64,000 bases of DNA from Lachnospiraceae bacterium UBA3316. GTDB lineage: Bacteria; Bacillota; Clostridia; Lachnospirales; Lachnospiraceae. The stretch covers positions 20,023 through 84,022 of the forward strand of contig DESK01000052.1 of NCBI GenBank assembly GCA_002361955.1, in the 5' to 3' direction. Shown piece after piece: positions 26,302-36,766 of the stretch. The first letter of the stretch is position 1; each line of letters opens with the position of its first letter. A program made the position numbers and the translations under genes. Below the pieces are notes generated by a model that did no database searches, was not told the origin of the DNA, and saw only the letters and a list, made by a program, of their open reading frames with translations.

Positions 26302-29300
26302 ATGGACAAGAAGAAAATTAAGAGAATGGGAAGCAGAATCCTGGCGTTCCAGTTGGCCGCTGCACTTCTGGCCGCCACGGCGTTTACCGCCATTCCCGCA
26401 AAGAAGGCAAAGGCCGCTGAGGAAAAAATCCAGATGGATGAGAGCGCCTACAATGCCATCGGCTTTGACACCAGCGCCGAGGATGCAGAGGAAAGCTACT
26501 TAGGACCGGGAAACACGGTCCTGTACCCGCAGAATGAATTATTGTTTGATTTTAATGGGAGCAGCAACTATGGCTATATCATACGCGACAATTTGAACCT
26601 GTATCAGAACATAGGGGATAATTTGAGCCAGGCAGGAGCCTATGAAAGGTACGGGCAGTACAGAAACGGCGACTGGGCGAAGCTGGAGGGAAAATATGGT
26701 TATACCCAGGGATCCCTGGGCGGGCAGGAGCTGAACAAGAGTTTGACCAGCAAAAACACGCACAAATCCCGCGCCTACGCAACGTCCACGGCTTTTAAAA
26801 GCGACAGCGGAAGAGACGACAGAGTGGCGCAGCTCTATGTCACGTCGAGCCGGAACAGGAGCGAGTCCCAGGTATATCTGGAAATTTTGAAGTTTACTTC
26901 TGCTTGCCAGTCCAGGTGTGTCAGCACAGTCAGTCTCGGCAGTCCGGCGGCGCTGGACCAGGAGGGCAACTGGTACAATGAGCAGTTTGACGCGCTCTTT
27001 GAAGTCACGGCGGGAGATTACAACGGGGACGGCGTGGATGAAGTGGCCGTCTATTACGGGGATAATACGGTGAAGGTCTATAAGACGGTCAATGACCGGC
27101 TGGCGCTCTGGAAAACCATTGATGTTTCGGAGCTCCGGGCACAGACGGGAAAGACTATAAAAGCCGACTCCGAAAAGAATAATGGAAAACCGATGGCGGC
27201 GGTGGTGAGCCTGGCGTCGGGAGATTTGCAGAAGGACTACACAGAAGACTTGATTATCGGCGTTTCCATGCCGGATCTGCCGGATGTAAACAAAAACAAC
27301 CGGGTATTTCTTTATGGTTATCACAAGGAGAATAAGCAGCTTGCAAAAGACAAGACCATCGACCTGAATGAGATAGCGGACGGGAACAACAAGCTCCCTA
27401 TGCTGGCGGTAAATGTGGCTGTCGGGGATCTGACAGGAAACGGAAGGCAGGAACTCGTCATCGGCGGAAGAGTGGGACAGAAGATCGGCGTCATTCATGT
27501 GGAATATGATTTCGGCATGCAGCAGTATGAGGCCACCTCCGCCCAACTGATGGAGGATGTGGACGGCAATCTGCGGGACAGGACGGTTTTAGGCCCCGGA
27601 TACCGTGCGCCTATTGGGCTTTCTGTCTGCAATTTCGGAAAAGTAGGAGAATTCTGCGGGAGGATGTTCCTCTTTGACAGGCTCTATTCGTATGGGGACA
27701 GCCTGTTTACTGCGGAGGATCAGAGACTTTACTTTTCGCTCAACCAGAGAAATAATGCCAATGAGAAAGCAGATAAGGATGCCGTGTGGATCTCAAAGGT
27801 GCTTACCGGCAATTTCACCGGGAATTCGGACAGCTCCCAGCAGCTGGCGGCTCTCGTGGGGGTAAAGGAGAAAAACCAGGATAGATACTGGTATCAGATT
27901 TGTTTCATTTCGTATAAAAATAACCAGTGGTATACGTCCTGGGAAGGAATCATCAATCAGGCTACGTCATATCTGAACCGCACCGATGTCTCCAGGGCGT
28001 CCGCCTATGTGGCTCTGAGCATGCCCGATGTGGACGATGATTCCATGCTTCTGAAATACCTGGGCACGGAGACTTTTTACACGAAGCCGGAAGTGCAGGC
28101 CATCCTGCAGTCCGCGCCTTACTTTCAGGATGTGGCGGACACCTACGACAGCTACCTGAATGAGGGGGCCACGGCTTACGGCGTCAGCAAGGGCTCCGGC
28201 AACAGCGTGACGGCAGGCTTTGAGCTGTCCCTGGGAATTTATACGGCGGGGAGAGTCTCTCTTCTCGGAGAGGGAGAAATTGAAATGGGTGTTTCGGCCT
28301 CCACCAATTATGAGCATCAGACGAGCTGGGAAACGAGTACGTCGGTAGAATATGCGGTGGGCCAGGGCGACGATTATGTTGTCATGTTTACGGTTCCCTA
28401 TCACCGTTACTGGTATGAATACGAAGAAAAAGACGGAAGCATGCAGAAGATGACCATTGAAGAGCCGCTGACGCCGTCGACGGTGGTGGTGCCTGTTGAC
28501 ACGTACGACGCTATGGCCGAAACGTATCAGGGACTGGAACCCATCGGGGGAAATCTTTTGAATTCCGTTCCGGGTGAGCCGTCCACGTATACAAGAACCT
28601 TCCAGGGGGAAGGCTACACGCGGATCGGGGACGTGCAGAGGCTGGCCAACTCCGGGGCAAACAGCAGCTCGAATGTGACGGTGAGTCGGGAGGCAAACGT
28701 TACGAATGAGGACAGCGTAAGCTTTGCCGTGGAAGAGGATTTAAAGGTTGGCGGCGGAGTCGGACTATTCGGCACAGGTTCCACAACGGGAATCACCCAG
28801 TCTTTTTCCGTTTCCGCAGGATATGTACATAGTAAGATGAATGGCGTTTCTTATGCAGGAACCGTGGATAACCTTCCGGCCGGCGTGACCGGCTACGGGT
28901 TTAACTGGCAGTTTGGAGCCAGGGAGACGAAGCTCAATGACGAGACGGTGGTCGTGATCGGCTATCAGACATCAGAGGTGAAGGAGCCACCGAAGATGCC
29001 GAAAAATCTGGCCATTACCGAGATTGGCAGCAGAGATATGGTTCTGGAATGGGACGCTGCGGCGAATGTGGCAGTCTATGAGCTCATGCTGATCACCAAC
29101 AATGGAATGGAGCTGCCCCAGGCATCGATTCCGAGTACCCAGGCAGATGAAAATGGAATTATCAGGTATAAGGTGTCGAACCTGACGCCGAATATGCAGT
29201 ATTCCTATACGGTCACAGCCATAGACGCCGCAGGCGCCAGGAGTTTGCCCGGCGCCAGGGTCAGCGGCACCACGCTTCCGGAAAACCAGGCGGGCTTTAA

Positions 29301-32300
29301 GATTACGGTGCAGCCGGAGGATACGGAAGTCGCGGTGGGAGGAACGGCCAGATTTTCCATAGAAACGGAAAATGAAGGGAGCGGTTCTTTAAATTACAGG
29401 TGGCAGATCTATGACGCGTCTGTGAAGGGATGGCGTTATCTTTCCGGCGAATATGACAGAACGATGTCTGTTGTCGGGGACAAAGAGCAGGACGGCTCAC
29501 GGTACCGCTGTATTGTATATATAGGCGGAACGATGCTGATCAGCTCCACGGCGACGCTGACAATCGGCAAATCCACAAGCAGGACGGGACTGGCCATCCG
29601 TGGGGAGTCCGGGGAGAACCTTGGAAATTACGCGGTGGTGCAGGCGTCAGGAACGAGAGTAGAGCGGGTAAAGATAGGGGAACAGGAGGTTCCGTATACG
29701 GTTACCCTGGAAAAGGATGGCGTCACCTATACAAAGACGCAGAATGACCAGGGAGAGATCCTGTGGGTTTCTTCGGATGAAACAGGCGACCATTATTATA
29801 AGGATGAAAATGGAGTCCCTGCCAATGAGGAATGCGCCGTTTCCGAGCGGATCCTCTTTACTGCACAGGGAGAAGAACCGGAAAAAACGTATACGGCAGA
29901 TGCTGCCCTGATCACGGAGCTTCCTGAGGATGTGACGCTTCCGGAGGGGATCAGCCAGGCGGACGCCTACAAGATCTCAGGGACAGAAAACGAGTATATT
30001 TTTGTGGTATCCGGTGAGGAAGAAGGAATCCGGTATTACGTTCAGGACGGAACAGAAGTATTTCTGTATGACACCCGGAAGCTGATCACCATCAGCGAGA
30101 CAGAGTCCGCAGACAGCGCGGAATTCAAGGAGGTGGAAGATGTCCGGAAGGAGGATGTCTACGAGAACAGAACCGTCCTGGAAAAGGGGGATGAGATCTG
30201 CTTTACGGCATCCGTCAGCGACGCCAACGACGGAAAGGCGGTGGCAGACCAGGCTCCGTATTTCCAGATTGTAAATAAGGCAACGGGCGTTTCTTCCACA
30301 GTGGTAAGTGAAGGGAAGGCAGGCACCTATACGGCAAACTATATCTTCCCGCAGCCGGGAATCTATGAGATCACGGCGATTTACGGGGGCAGCGAAAAGT
30401 ACGCTATGAGCCGTTCCGAGTCAATAAACCTGGTAGTAAAGGGGGCGGAGACAGAACAGCAGCTCTTTATCAGCGGCGGTTCCATGACCTACGGGGAAAC
30501 GATGAACCTCTCTCCAAGGATGATGGGCGCGGACGGCGTGCTGGAACAGAACGTCCCTGTGACATACACCGTGGTGAAGGATGACGTTCCGATGGACGCC
30601 GCAGAAGCAGGCATTTCGGGCAACCGCTTTACGCCGGCCGCGGTGGGAACCTACCAGATCACCGCGGAGAATACGGAAAACCAGGTGCAGGTATCCTCTG
30701 TGGTAAAGGTGTCCAGACGGACCCTTACCATCACACCGGCAGATGTGGAGGGCGGCCTGGCCGACAGCAGGGAAGTGCGGACACAGAAGCTGGAGAGTAC
30801 GATTTCCCATGAAAATACAGAGGAACGGGGAAAGGTTCTTGTGCAGGGCCTGGCGGGGTCGGATAAGATCACGGGCTACACATTGGGAAGCGAGGCCATC
30901 GGCGCGAATAAGGCCGGAGACTACCCGATTTATGTAATGCTGGAAGAGGACAGTGAAAATATCAGGGAGCTGTCAAAAAATTATGCCTTTGTATTGAACA
31001 GGGGCGTCTACTGCCTGAGCCAGGACCGTGTACAGGTAAACGCGGAGGCAGGCTCCAATGGAACGATCCGTATCCGTTATCAGATGAACGGGGGACAGGC
31101 GATTGAGGTAACCAGCGGTACGTATATTCCGAAAGGCGCGAAGGTGATCGTGACGGCATTGCCGTTTACGGGATTTGGCATAGAGAAGTGGACAGTAAAC
31201 GGGGCAGAGCAGAGCCACACCGGAGAGACGTATACGGTGGATGCCCTGCAGCAGGACCTCATGATAAAAGCAACCTTTTCTTATCACTACAGCACACTGG
31301 AATACAGCGCAGGGGCAAATGGTTCCATCCAGGGCTTTTACGCAGGAGGAGGCCAGCTCACGTTTGCCTCCGGAGGAAGGCTGAACCAGAACCAGTCGGT
31401 TGTCCTGCAGGCAGTTCCCGACGAGGGCTTTGTGGTAGATCACTGGGGAATCCGGAGGGAGACCCAGAGCGGGGAAGAAACGGTAAAGGCCGCGGACGAG
31501 ATGAGCGTCTACACCGGAAATACGTATAACCTTTCTAATATAAAAGAAGATACGACGGTAAACGTGTACTTTAAGAAGAAAGAAGAGAGGACAGTCACCC
31601 TTCAGTTTAAGAATGTTGCGGACAGCACGGATGTATTTACGATGGGAACGGCCCTTGAGATCAACGGAACTCCCATAGAGGCAGAAAACCGCAGGTATAC
31701 GTACCAGAGCTTCGCAGGTGACAACCTGACTCTGGACATCACAGTCCCCGACAATATGCTGGTGGATCACTGGACGAAGGTGGGAGACGACGGAAGCGAG
31801 ACGATGGCGGCAGGAAATGTGAAGCAGGTCAAGCTCTATAACCTGGCCCAGGATAGCCACTACGTGGTGTACTGCTCCATCCCCAACGCAAGCGAGATCA
31901 GCTATGGCTGCGTCCTGGATGACACCTACGGAAACGGCGGCGAGCTGAAAGACGCGGGAGAGATCCGGGCAGAGGGCATCGCATCCTCCCCGGTAACCCG
32001 GCCCCAGGGCACGGAGATCGTGTTTACGGCGGCGGCAAAGGAAGGCTACAGCATCCGCCGGTGGACGGTGAACGGAAGAGAAGTGGCAGGAAGCATCACG
32101 GAGAATGCGGACGGCTCGCAGACCTACCGCATGGAAGTAAAAACGGACGCGGAGGTACAGGTACACTTTGAGAAGAATCCTGTGGTGACGGTGACGGCCG
32201 ACGGCTCCCAGGGTGAGGTGACGGCCATGGCAGACGGGACAGCCCTTTTGCCAGGAAGCGCCGTGGCCTTTGGAAGCAGCGTGGAGTGGACGATCACGCC

Positions 32301-35300
32301 GAAGAAGGGCTATGAGATCCAAAAGGTGACGCTCAATGGGGAGGACATCACAGAAAAACTCTCTGTCAGCAGCAACCAGAAGGATATCCGCAGCTTTGCC
32401 GCAAAGGACGTCCATGCAGACCAGAGGCTTACGGTTACCTACCGGCTCCTGGAGACGTATAAGGTGCGCTATGCTGTCGAAGACCTGGACGGAGACGGGA
32501 TGGGAGACTACGGAAAGATCGCAGCCCTTGCCGGCCGGCTTGGCATTGGCTCCTACCGGGAGGAGAAGGGAGCGGCCCTTGCCGGGGAGATCACCGTCTA
32601 TGAAGGCGGGGAAGCTGTCTTTACCCCTGTGCCGGAACAGGAAATGTACAGTGTGAAGGAATGTATGGTAAACGGAAAGGTTCGCCCGCTGGACGGGGAA
32701 GGGAATATCCGTCTGGAGGCAGAAGAGCTGAAAGCCTTCGGCGGCACGGCGGAGCTGACGGTGAAATATGGCGAGGCCCGCTATAACAGGCTAGAATATG
32801 CGGCCGGGGCGCATGGCTCCTTAACGGGCGCTTACGAAGGAGAAGGGCAGATCGCCTTTGCCTCCGGAGGAAGGCTGGCCCAGGACCAGACGGTGATCCT
32901 GACGGCAATTTGTGATGAGGGCTTCGTGGTGGACCACTGGACGGTCAAAAAAGGCTCCCAGGGAGCAGTCGAGGACGTACGGGCAGAGGATGGAGAGAGC
33001 CTTTACACAGGGAACTCTTATAAGGTATCCGGCCTGAAGGAAGACACCAGCATCCAGGTATTCTTTAAGGCAAAGGAGGAAAAGAACGTCACCCTCCAGT
33101 TCAAGAACCTTGAGGACGGCACGGAGGTGTCCGCGGCGGGCATAACGCTCAAGATCAACGGAACCTCCATCATAAAGGCGGAGAACAACGGGTATGCCTA
33201 CCAAAGCTTCGCGGGAGACAACCTGACCCTGGAGATCACGGTACCGGACAACATACTGATCGACCACTGGGCAGAAGTAAAGGGCGACGGCAGCGAGACG
33301 ACAGCAGCGGAAAATGTGAAGCAGGTCAAGCTCTATAACCTGGCCCAGGATATCCACTACGTGGTGTACTGCTCCATCCCGAATACGAGCGAGATCCGCT
33401 ATGGATGCATCCTTGACGACACCTATGGAAACGGCGGCGAGCTGAAAGACGCGGGAGAGATCCGGGCAGAGGGCATCGCATCCTCCCCGGCATCCCGGCC
33501 CCAGGGCACGGAGATCGTATTTACGGCGGCAGCAAAGGAAGGCTACAGCATCCGCCGGTGGACGGTAGACGGAAGAGAAGTGACAGGAAACATCACAGAG
33601 AATGCGGACGGCTCGCAGACCTACCGCATGGAAGTAAAAGCAGACGCGGAGGTACAGGTACACTTTGAGAAGAATCCTGTGGTGACGGTGACAGCTGACG
33701 GGTCACAGGGTGACGTGACGATTCTGGCAGACGGGGCAGCCGTTCCGTCAGGAAGCGCCCTGGCCTTTGGAAGCAGCGTGGAGTGGACGATCACGCCGAA
33801 GAAGGGCTATGAGATCCAAAAGGTGACGCTCAATGGGGAGGACATCACAGAGAAACTTTCCGTGGACGGCAGCCGGAAGGATATCCGCAGCTTTGCCGCG
33901 GAGGACGTCCATGCAGACCAGAGGCTTACGGTTACCTGCCGGCTTCTGGAGACGTATAAGGTACGCTATGCTGTCCGGGATCTGAACAGCGACGGGGCAG
34001 GAGACTACGGAAGGATCGCAGCCCTTGCCGGACGGCTTGGCATCGACGTCTACCGGGAGGAGAAGGAAGCAGCCCTCACCGGGGAGATCACCGTCTATGA
34101 GGGCGGGGAAGCCATCCTTACTCCGGTGCCGGAGCAGGCGGAATACAGAGTGACAGAGTGCCTGTTAAACGGAGAGCGCTATGAGCTGCAGGAAGACGGG
34201 ACGATCCTGTTGACGGCAGACCAGCTCGCGGCCCTTGGGCAGGAGGCAGACCTGATGGTGAAATTCGGCGCTTCCGCGCCTGTGATTACCTTCGCGGATC
34301 CGGCCCTTGACGGAGAAGCGAAGGGAACCCTGTCCGCATTTGCGACCGACACGGAGATCTTCTCCGGCGCGGCAGTAAACGGCCCGATCACGTTCCGTGT
34401 ATTGCCCGATGAGCATTATGAAGTGAAGCAGTGGCTGGTGAACGGGGAAGAGGTTCCGGAGGCCACAGGAAATGAATTTATATTTGAGGCGCGTGGGGAC
34501 GCGCAGGTTTCCGTCGTTCTTCAGGGTGTGCAGGTTTATGTGACGGCAGTTCCGGAAAACGAGAATGGAGGAAGAGTTCTGGAGCTGCCGGAGGTCATCC
34601 GCTACGGAGACAGCGTGACCTTACAGGCAGAGGCAGCGTCCGGCTATGTCTTTGACGGCTGGTATCTCGGAGAAGAGAAGGTCAGCGGTGAGACAGTCTA
34701 CACCTTTATTGCGGAGCAGGACGTTTCCTACAAGGCAAAATTTGAGGTAAAGCAGGAAAAAGAAACGTACGCGATCGTGCTTGAGGATACGGAGAACGGA
34801 GCGATCCGGGCGACGGCGGACGGCCTTGACGTGACAGCAGTGGAGGAAGGGACGGAGGTAACCTTTGAGGCTGTACCTGATTTCTATTGGAACTTTGCCG
34901 GATGGCTTATCAACGGCCAGGAAACTGTCTATGGGGCAAGCTTTACCATGGTTGCCGGAAAGGATTTCCGGGAGGACATTACTCTTAAGGCCATCTTTTC
35001 GAAAGCCGTTTATTATGACGTAAGCTTCGGCGTGGATGGCGACGGCGGCGCCGTAGAAGGCAGGGCAGACGACAAGGCCATGACTCCGGACGTAGTCATG
35101 CAGAAGGTCGGAGGCAGCACCTTAAGCTTCCGGGCCATCCCGGCAGACGGAAATATGACGGCAGAATGGACAGTTAACGGAGAGACAGTGAAGGACAACG
35201 TGTCCAACGAGCTGGTAATCCCCAACCTCACCCGTAATACAGAGGTGAAAGTGTCCTTTAAACCGTACAAGGGGTATGAGATCCCTGAGTCAACGGAGCT

Positions 35301-36660
35301 TTATACGGTGAGAGAGGTCGAAAGAACGCCAGCAGATACGGCGGTCGATGGGGAAATCCGGGAGGATGGAACCCTGGCCTTTACCATCAGCCCGGCAGAG
35401 GAAGACACCGTCTTTAACAAGCTGGAGATCTACGGGGCAGACTGCCTGGCTCTTCCTTCGGGAGAAGAACGGGAGCTACAGATCGGAGATAAAACCTCTG
35501 TGGTAACCGTGACGAAAAACGAAGATCACTCGTACACCATTGTGATCAAAGAGGTTCATGCAGAGATCAAAGAGAGCATCGTGGCGGAAACGGCAGTCTT
35601 ACTTGAGAAGGCTGAGGTGACAGTTGGAGATGAGATTTTTATCTACAGCGGAGAAGAGCTGACGCCCGGACAGGTGACCGTTACGGTAAAAGGTACGGTT
35701 CTGACAGAGGATGATTACGATATCACTTACAGCAATAACCGCGACGCCGGCACAGCGACGATTACCGTTACCGGAAAGGGCGCCTATATAGGGACAGCCC
35801 TGGGAACCTATCGGATCGCACCCCGTCCCCTGACGGTCACTGCAGATTCCGTGACAAAGAATTATGGATATGAAGACCCTGCGCTTACGTATCAGGTGAG
35901 CGGGCTGGTTTCCGGCGACAGGTTGCAGGTGACCCTGAAGCGTCGGGGCGGAGAGGATCCGGGAACCTACGCCATTCAGGTGCAGGCAGCAGCGGGAGCC
36001 AACTATCAGCTTACCTGCCAGGATGGTACCTTCACGATCCTGGACAGCGGACTGCCTGAGGCGATGATCAACCGGCTGAATGCCGGGTTAAGGATGACGT
36101 GGAAGGGCAGCCAGATAACGCTTAAATGGGGTAAGGTTTCGATCGCGGACGGTTATGACGTGTTCGTGGTGAGTTGCTATAAAAAGTTCCCGAAGAAGCC
36201 GACCATCACAGTAAAGAGCGCGGCGAAAACGAAGGTGAAGATCCGAAAGGCAGCGGGAAAGAAACTGAACGCGGCAAAGGAATACAAGGCTATTGTGAAG
36301 CCGTTCCGGATGGAAAACGGAGTAAAGAAATACACCGCAGTCAGCTATAGCCTCCACTGCGCAGGGAAAAACAGCAAAAAGCTGACAAATGTAAAGAAAA
36401 TTACTGTAAAGAAGAGTTACGTCCTGGAAGAAGGCAAAACAGCCAGGATCAAAGCAAAGCTTCTGACAGAAAACAAAGGGAAAAAGCCGATTATGCACGC
36501 ATCTGCCCTGGGAAAAGGCGTCCGGTTCTGGTCTTCTGATAAGAAGATCGCCACCGTGACGGGCACAGGAAGGATCAAAGGGATTTCCAAAGGACAGTGT
36601 ACGATTTACGTCATGGCAGAAAACGGCGTGAAGGTGAAAATAAAGGTGAAGGTCAAATAG
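26302..36660 (+). CDS. Giant secreted multi-repeat surface protein
   Basis: 3452 residues from the ATG preceded by AAGGAGGAAG. A Sec signal peptide (KKKIKRMGSRILAFQLAAALLAATAFT, ending near AKAA) covers residues 1-38. Then come FG-GAP/VCBS-like beta-propeller repeats (AGDYNGDGVDEVAVYYGDN near 230; GDLTGNGRQELVIGG near 375), a Thr/Ser-rich beta region with SASTNYEHQTSWETSTSVEYAVGQ near 665, a fibronectin III-like domain (900-995) and an Ig-like domain (1000-1090). A long run of divergent InlB B-repeat-like modules follows (GSIQGFY, GFVVDHW, EGYSIRRWTVNGREV), then an MBG-like module (PRPLTVTADSVTKNYGYEDPALTYQVSG) and a basic C-terminal Big_2-like domain (VRFWSSDKKIATVTGTGRIKGISKG). No LPXTG or S-layer anchor is visible; retention may rely on the Lys-rich C-terminus. 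A role in adhesion or carbohydrate binding is inferred from domains only. Confidence 0.8.
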   Translation: MDKKKIKRMGSRILAFQLAAALLAATAFTAIPAKKAKAAEEKIQMDESAYNAIGFDTSAEDAEESYLGPGNTVLYPQNELLFDFNGSSNYGYIIRDNLNLYQNIGDNLSQAGAYERYGQYRNGDWAKLEGKYGYTQGSLGGQELNKSLTSKNTHKSRAYATSTAFKSDSGRDDRVAQLYVTSSRNRSESQVYLEILKFTSACQSRCVSTVSLGSPAALDQEGNWYNEQFDALFEVTAGDYNGDGVDEVAVYYGDNTVKVYKTVNDRLALWKTIDVSELRAQTGKTIKADSEKNNGKPMAAVVSLASGDLQKDYTEDLIIGVSMPDLPDVNKNNRVFLYGYHKENKQLAKDKTIDLNEIADGNNKLPMLAVNVAVGDLTGNGRQELVIGGRVGQKIGVIHVEYDFGMQQYEATSAQLMEDVDGNLRDRTVLGPGYRAPIGLSVCNFGKVGEFCGRMFLFDRLYSYGDSLFTAEDQRLYFSLNQRNNANEKADKDAVWISKVLTGNFTGNSDSSQQLAALVGVKEKNQDRYWYQICFISYKNNQWYTSWEGIINQATSYLNRTDVSRASAYVALSMPDVDDDSMLLKYLGTETFYTKPEVQAILQSAPYFQDVADTYDSYLNEGATAYGVSKGSGNSVTAGFELSLGIYTAGRVSLLGEGEIEMGVSASTNYEHQTSWETSTSVEYAVGQGDDYVVMFTVPYHRYWYEYEEKDGSMQKMTIEEPLTPSTVVVPVDTYDAMAETYQGLEPIGGNLLNSVPGEPSTYTRTFQGEGYTRIGDVQRLANSGANSSSNVTVSREANVTNEDSVSFAVEEDLKVGGGVGLFGTGSTTGITQSFSVSAGYVHSKMNGVSYAGTVDNLPAGVTGYGFNWQFGARETKLNDETVVVIGYQTSEVKEPPKMPKNLAITEIGSRDMVLEWDAAANVAVYELMLITNNGMELPQASIPSTQADENGIIRYKVSNLTPNMQYSYTVTAIDAAGARSLPGARVSGTTLPENQAGFKITVQPEDTEVAVGGTARFSIETENEGSGSLNYRWQIYDASVKGWRYLSGEYDRTMSVVGDKEQDGSRYRCIVYIGGTMLISSTATLTIGKSTSRTGLAIRGESGENLGNYAVVQASGTRVERVKIGEQEVPYTVTLEKDGVTYTKTQNDQGEILWVSSDETGDHYYKDENGVPANEECAVSERILFTAQGEEPEKTYTADAALITELPEDVTLPEGISQADAYKISGTENEYIFVVSGEEEGIRYYVQDGTEVFLYDTRKLITISETESADSAEFKEVEDVRKEDVYENRTVLEKGDEICFTASVSDANDGKAVADQAPYFQIVNKATGVSSTVVSEGKAGTYTANYIFPQPGIYEITAIYGGSEKYAMSRSESINLVVKGAETEQQLFISGGSMTYGETMNLSPRMMGADGVLEQNVPVTYTVVKDDVPMDAAEAGISGNRFTPAAVGTYQITAENTENQVQVSSVVKVSRRTLTITPADVEGGLADSREVRTQKLESTISHENTEERGKVLVQGLAGSDKITGYTLGSEAIGANKAGDYPIYVMLEEDSENIRELSKNYAFVLNRGVYCLSQDRVQVNAEAGSNGTIRIRYQMNGGQAIEVTSGTYIPKGAKVIVTALPFTGFGIEKWTVNGAEQSHTGETYTVDALQQDLMIKATFSYHYSTLEYSAGANGSIQGFYAGGGQLTFASGGRLNQNQSVVLQAVPDEGFVVDHWGIRRETQSGEETVKAADEMSVYTGNTYNLSNIKEDTTVNVYFKKKEERTVTLQFKNVADSTDVFTMGTALEINGTPIEAENRRYTYQSFAGDNLTLDITVPDNMLVDHWTKVGDDGSETMAAGNVKQVKLYNLAQDSHYVVYCSIPNASEISYGCVLDDTYGNGGELKDAGEIRAEGIASSPVTRPQGTEIVFTAAAKEGYSIRRWTVNGREVAGSITENADGSQTYRMEVKTDAEVQVHFEKNPVVTVTADGSQGEVTAMADGTALLPGSAVAFGSSVEWTITPKKGYEIQKVTLNGEDITEKLSVSSNQKDIRSFAAKDVHADQRLTVTYRLLETYKVRYAVEDLDGDGMGDYGKIAALAGRLGIGSYREEKGAALAGEITVYEGGEAVFTPVPEQEMYSVKECMVNGKVRPLDGEGNIRLEAEELKAFGGTAELTVKYGEARYNRLEYAAGAHGSLTGAYEGEGQIAFASGGRLAQDQTVILTAICDEGFVVDHWTVKKGSQGAVEDVRAEDGESLYTGNSYKVSGLKEDTSIQVFFKAKEEKNVTLQFKNLEDGTEVSAAGITLKINGTSIIKAENNGYAYQSFAGDNLTLEITVPDNILIDHWAEVKGDGSETTAAENVKQVKLYNLAQDIHYVVYCSIPNTSEIRYGCILDDTYGNGGELKDAGEIRAEGIASSPASRPQGTEIVFTAAAKEGYSIRRWTVDGREVTGNITENADGSQTYRMEVKADAEVQVHFEKNPVVTVTADGSQGDVTILADGAAVPSGSALAFGSSVEWTITPKKGYEIQKVTLNGEDITEKLSVDGSRKDIRSFAAEDVHADQRLTVTCRLLETYKVRYAVRDLNSDGAGDYGRIAALAGRLGIDVYREEKEAALTGEITVYEGGEAILTPVPEQAEYRVTECLLNGERYELQEDGTILLTADQLAALGQEADLMVKFGASAPVITFADPALDGEAKGTLSAFATDTEIFSGAAVNGPITFRVLPDEHYEVKQWLVNGEEVPEATGNEFIFEARGDAQVSVVLQGVQVYVTAVPENENGGRVLELPEVIRYGDSVTLQAEAASGYVFDGWYLGEEKVSGETVYTFIAEQDVSYKAKFEVKQEKETYAIVLEDTENGAIRATADGLDVTAVEEGTEVTFEAVPDFYWNFAGWLINGQETVYGASFTMVAGKDFREDITLKAIFSKAVYYDVSFGVDGDGGAVEGRADDKAMTPDVVMQKVGGSTLSFRAIPADGNMTAEWTVNGETVKDNVSNELVIPNLTRNTEVKVSFKPYKGYEIPESTELYTVREVERTPADTAVDGEIREDGTLAFTISPAEEDTVFNKLEIYGADCLALPSGEERELQIGDKTSVVTVTKNEDHSYTIVIKEVHAEIKESIVAETAVLLEKAEVTVGDEIFIYSGEELTPGQVTVTVKGTVLTEDDYDITYSNNRDAGTATITVTGKGAYIGTALGTYRIAPRPLTVTADSVTKNYGYEDPALTYQVSGLVSGDRLQVTLKRRGGEDPGTYAIQVQAAAGANYQLTCQDGTFTILDSGLPEAMINRLNAGLRMTWKGSQITLKWGKVSIADGYDVFVVSCYKKFPKKPTITVKSAAKTKVKIRKAAGKKLNAAKEYKAIVKPFRMENGVKKYTAVSYSLHCAGKNSKKLTNVKKITVKKSYVLEEGKTARIKAKLLTENKGKKPIMHASALGKGVRFWSSDKKIATVTGTGRIKGISKGQCTIYVMAENGVKVKIKVKVK
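31288..34270 (+). repeat. Tandem segmental duplication inside the giant gene
   Basis: Two consecutive units of about 1.49 kb (about 31288-32784 and 32785-34270) encode near-parallel 495-residue modules. Matching anchors are LEYSAGANGSIQGFYAGGGQ versus LEYAAGAHGSLTGAYEGEGQ, and FGSSVEWTITPKKGYEIQKV in both. From about 31820 and 33317 onward the DNA is nearly identical for several hundred bases, at an offset of about 1497, indicating recent duplication or ongoing gene conversion. Confidence 0.88.
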
Positions 36661-36693
36661 AACGGCACCGCAGAACTAAAAATCTTTAGAAAA

Positions 36694-36728
36694 TGCAGGG
36701 ACAGGTATGTGTTTTACCTGTCCCTGCA
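36694..36728 (+). terminator. Strong hairpin after the giant gene
   Basis: Perfect 14-bp stem TGCAGGGACAGGTA / TACCTGTCCCTGCA with a 7-base loop. No T-run follows, so it may be a weak terminator, an mRNA stabiliser or a processing site before the protease gene. Confidence 0.65.
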
Positions 36729-36766
36729 TAATTTAGAAGAAAGAGAGGGAAGAAGAGGGCAAACGG

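Noticed and set aside
26539..27546. Minus-strand frame of 335 codons at the start of the giant gene
   Set aside because: Antisense shadow with no motif or ribosome site.
30973..32415. 480-codon minus-strand frame inside the giant gene, recurring in the second repeat unit
   Set aside because: It appears in both duplicated units only because the DNA is duplicated. Its composition is His/Cys/Arg-rich and no start signals are seen.
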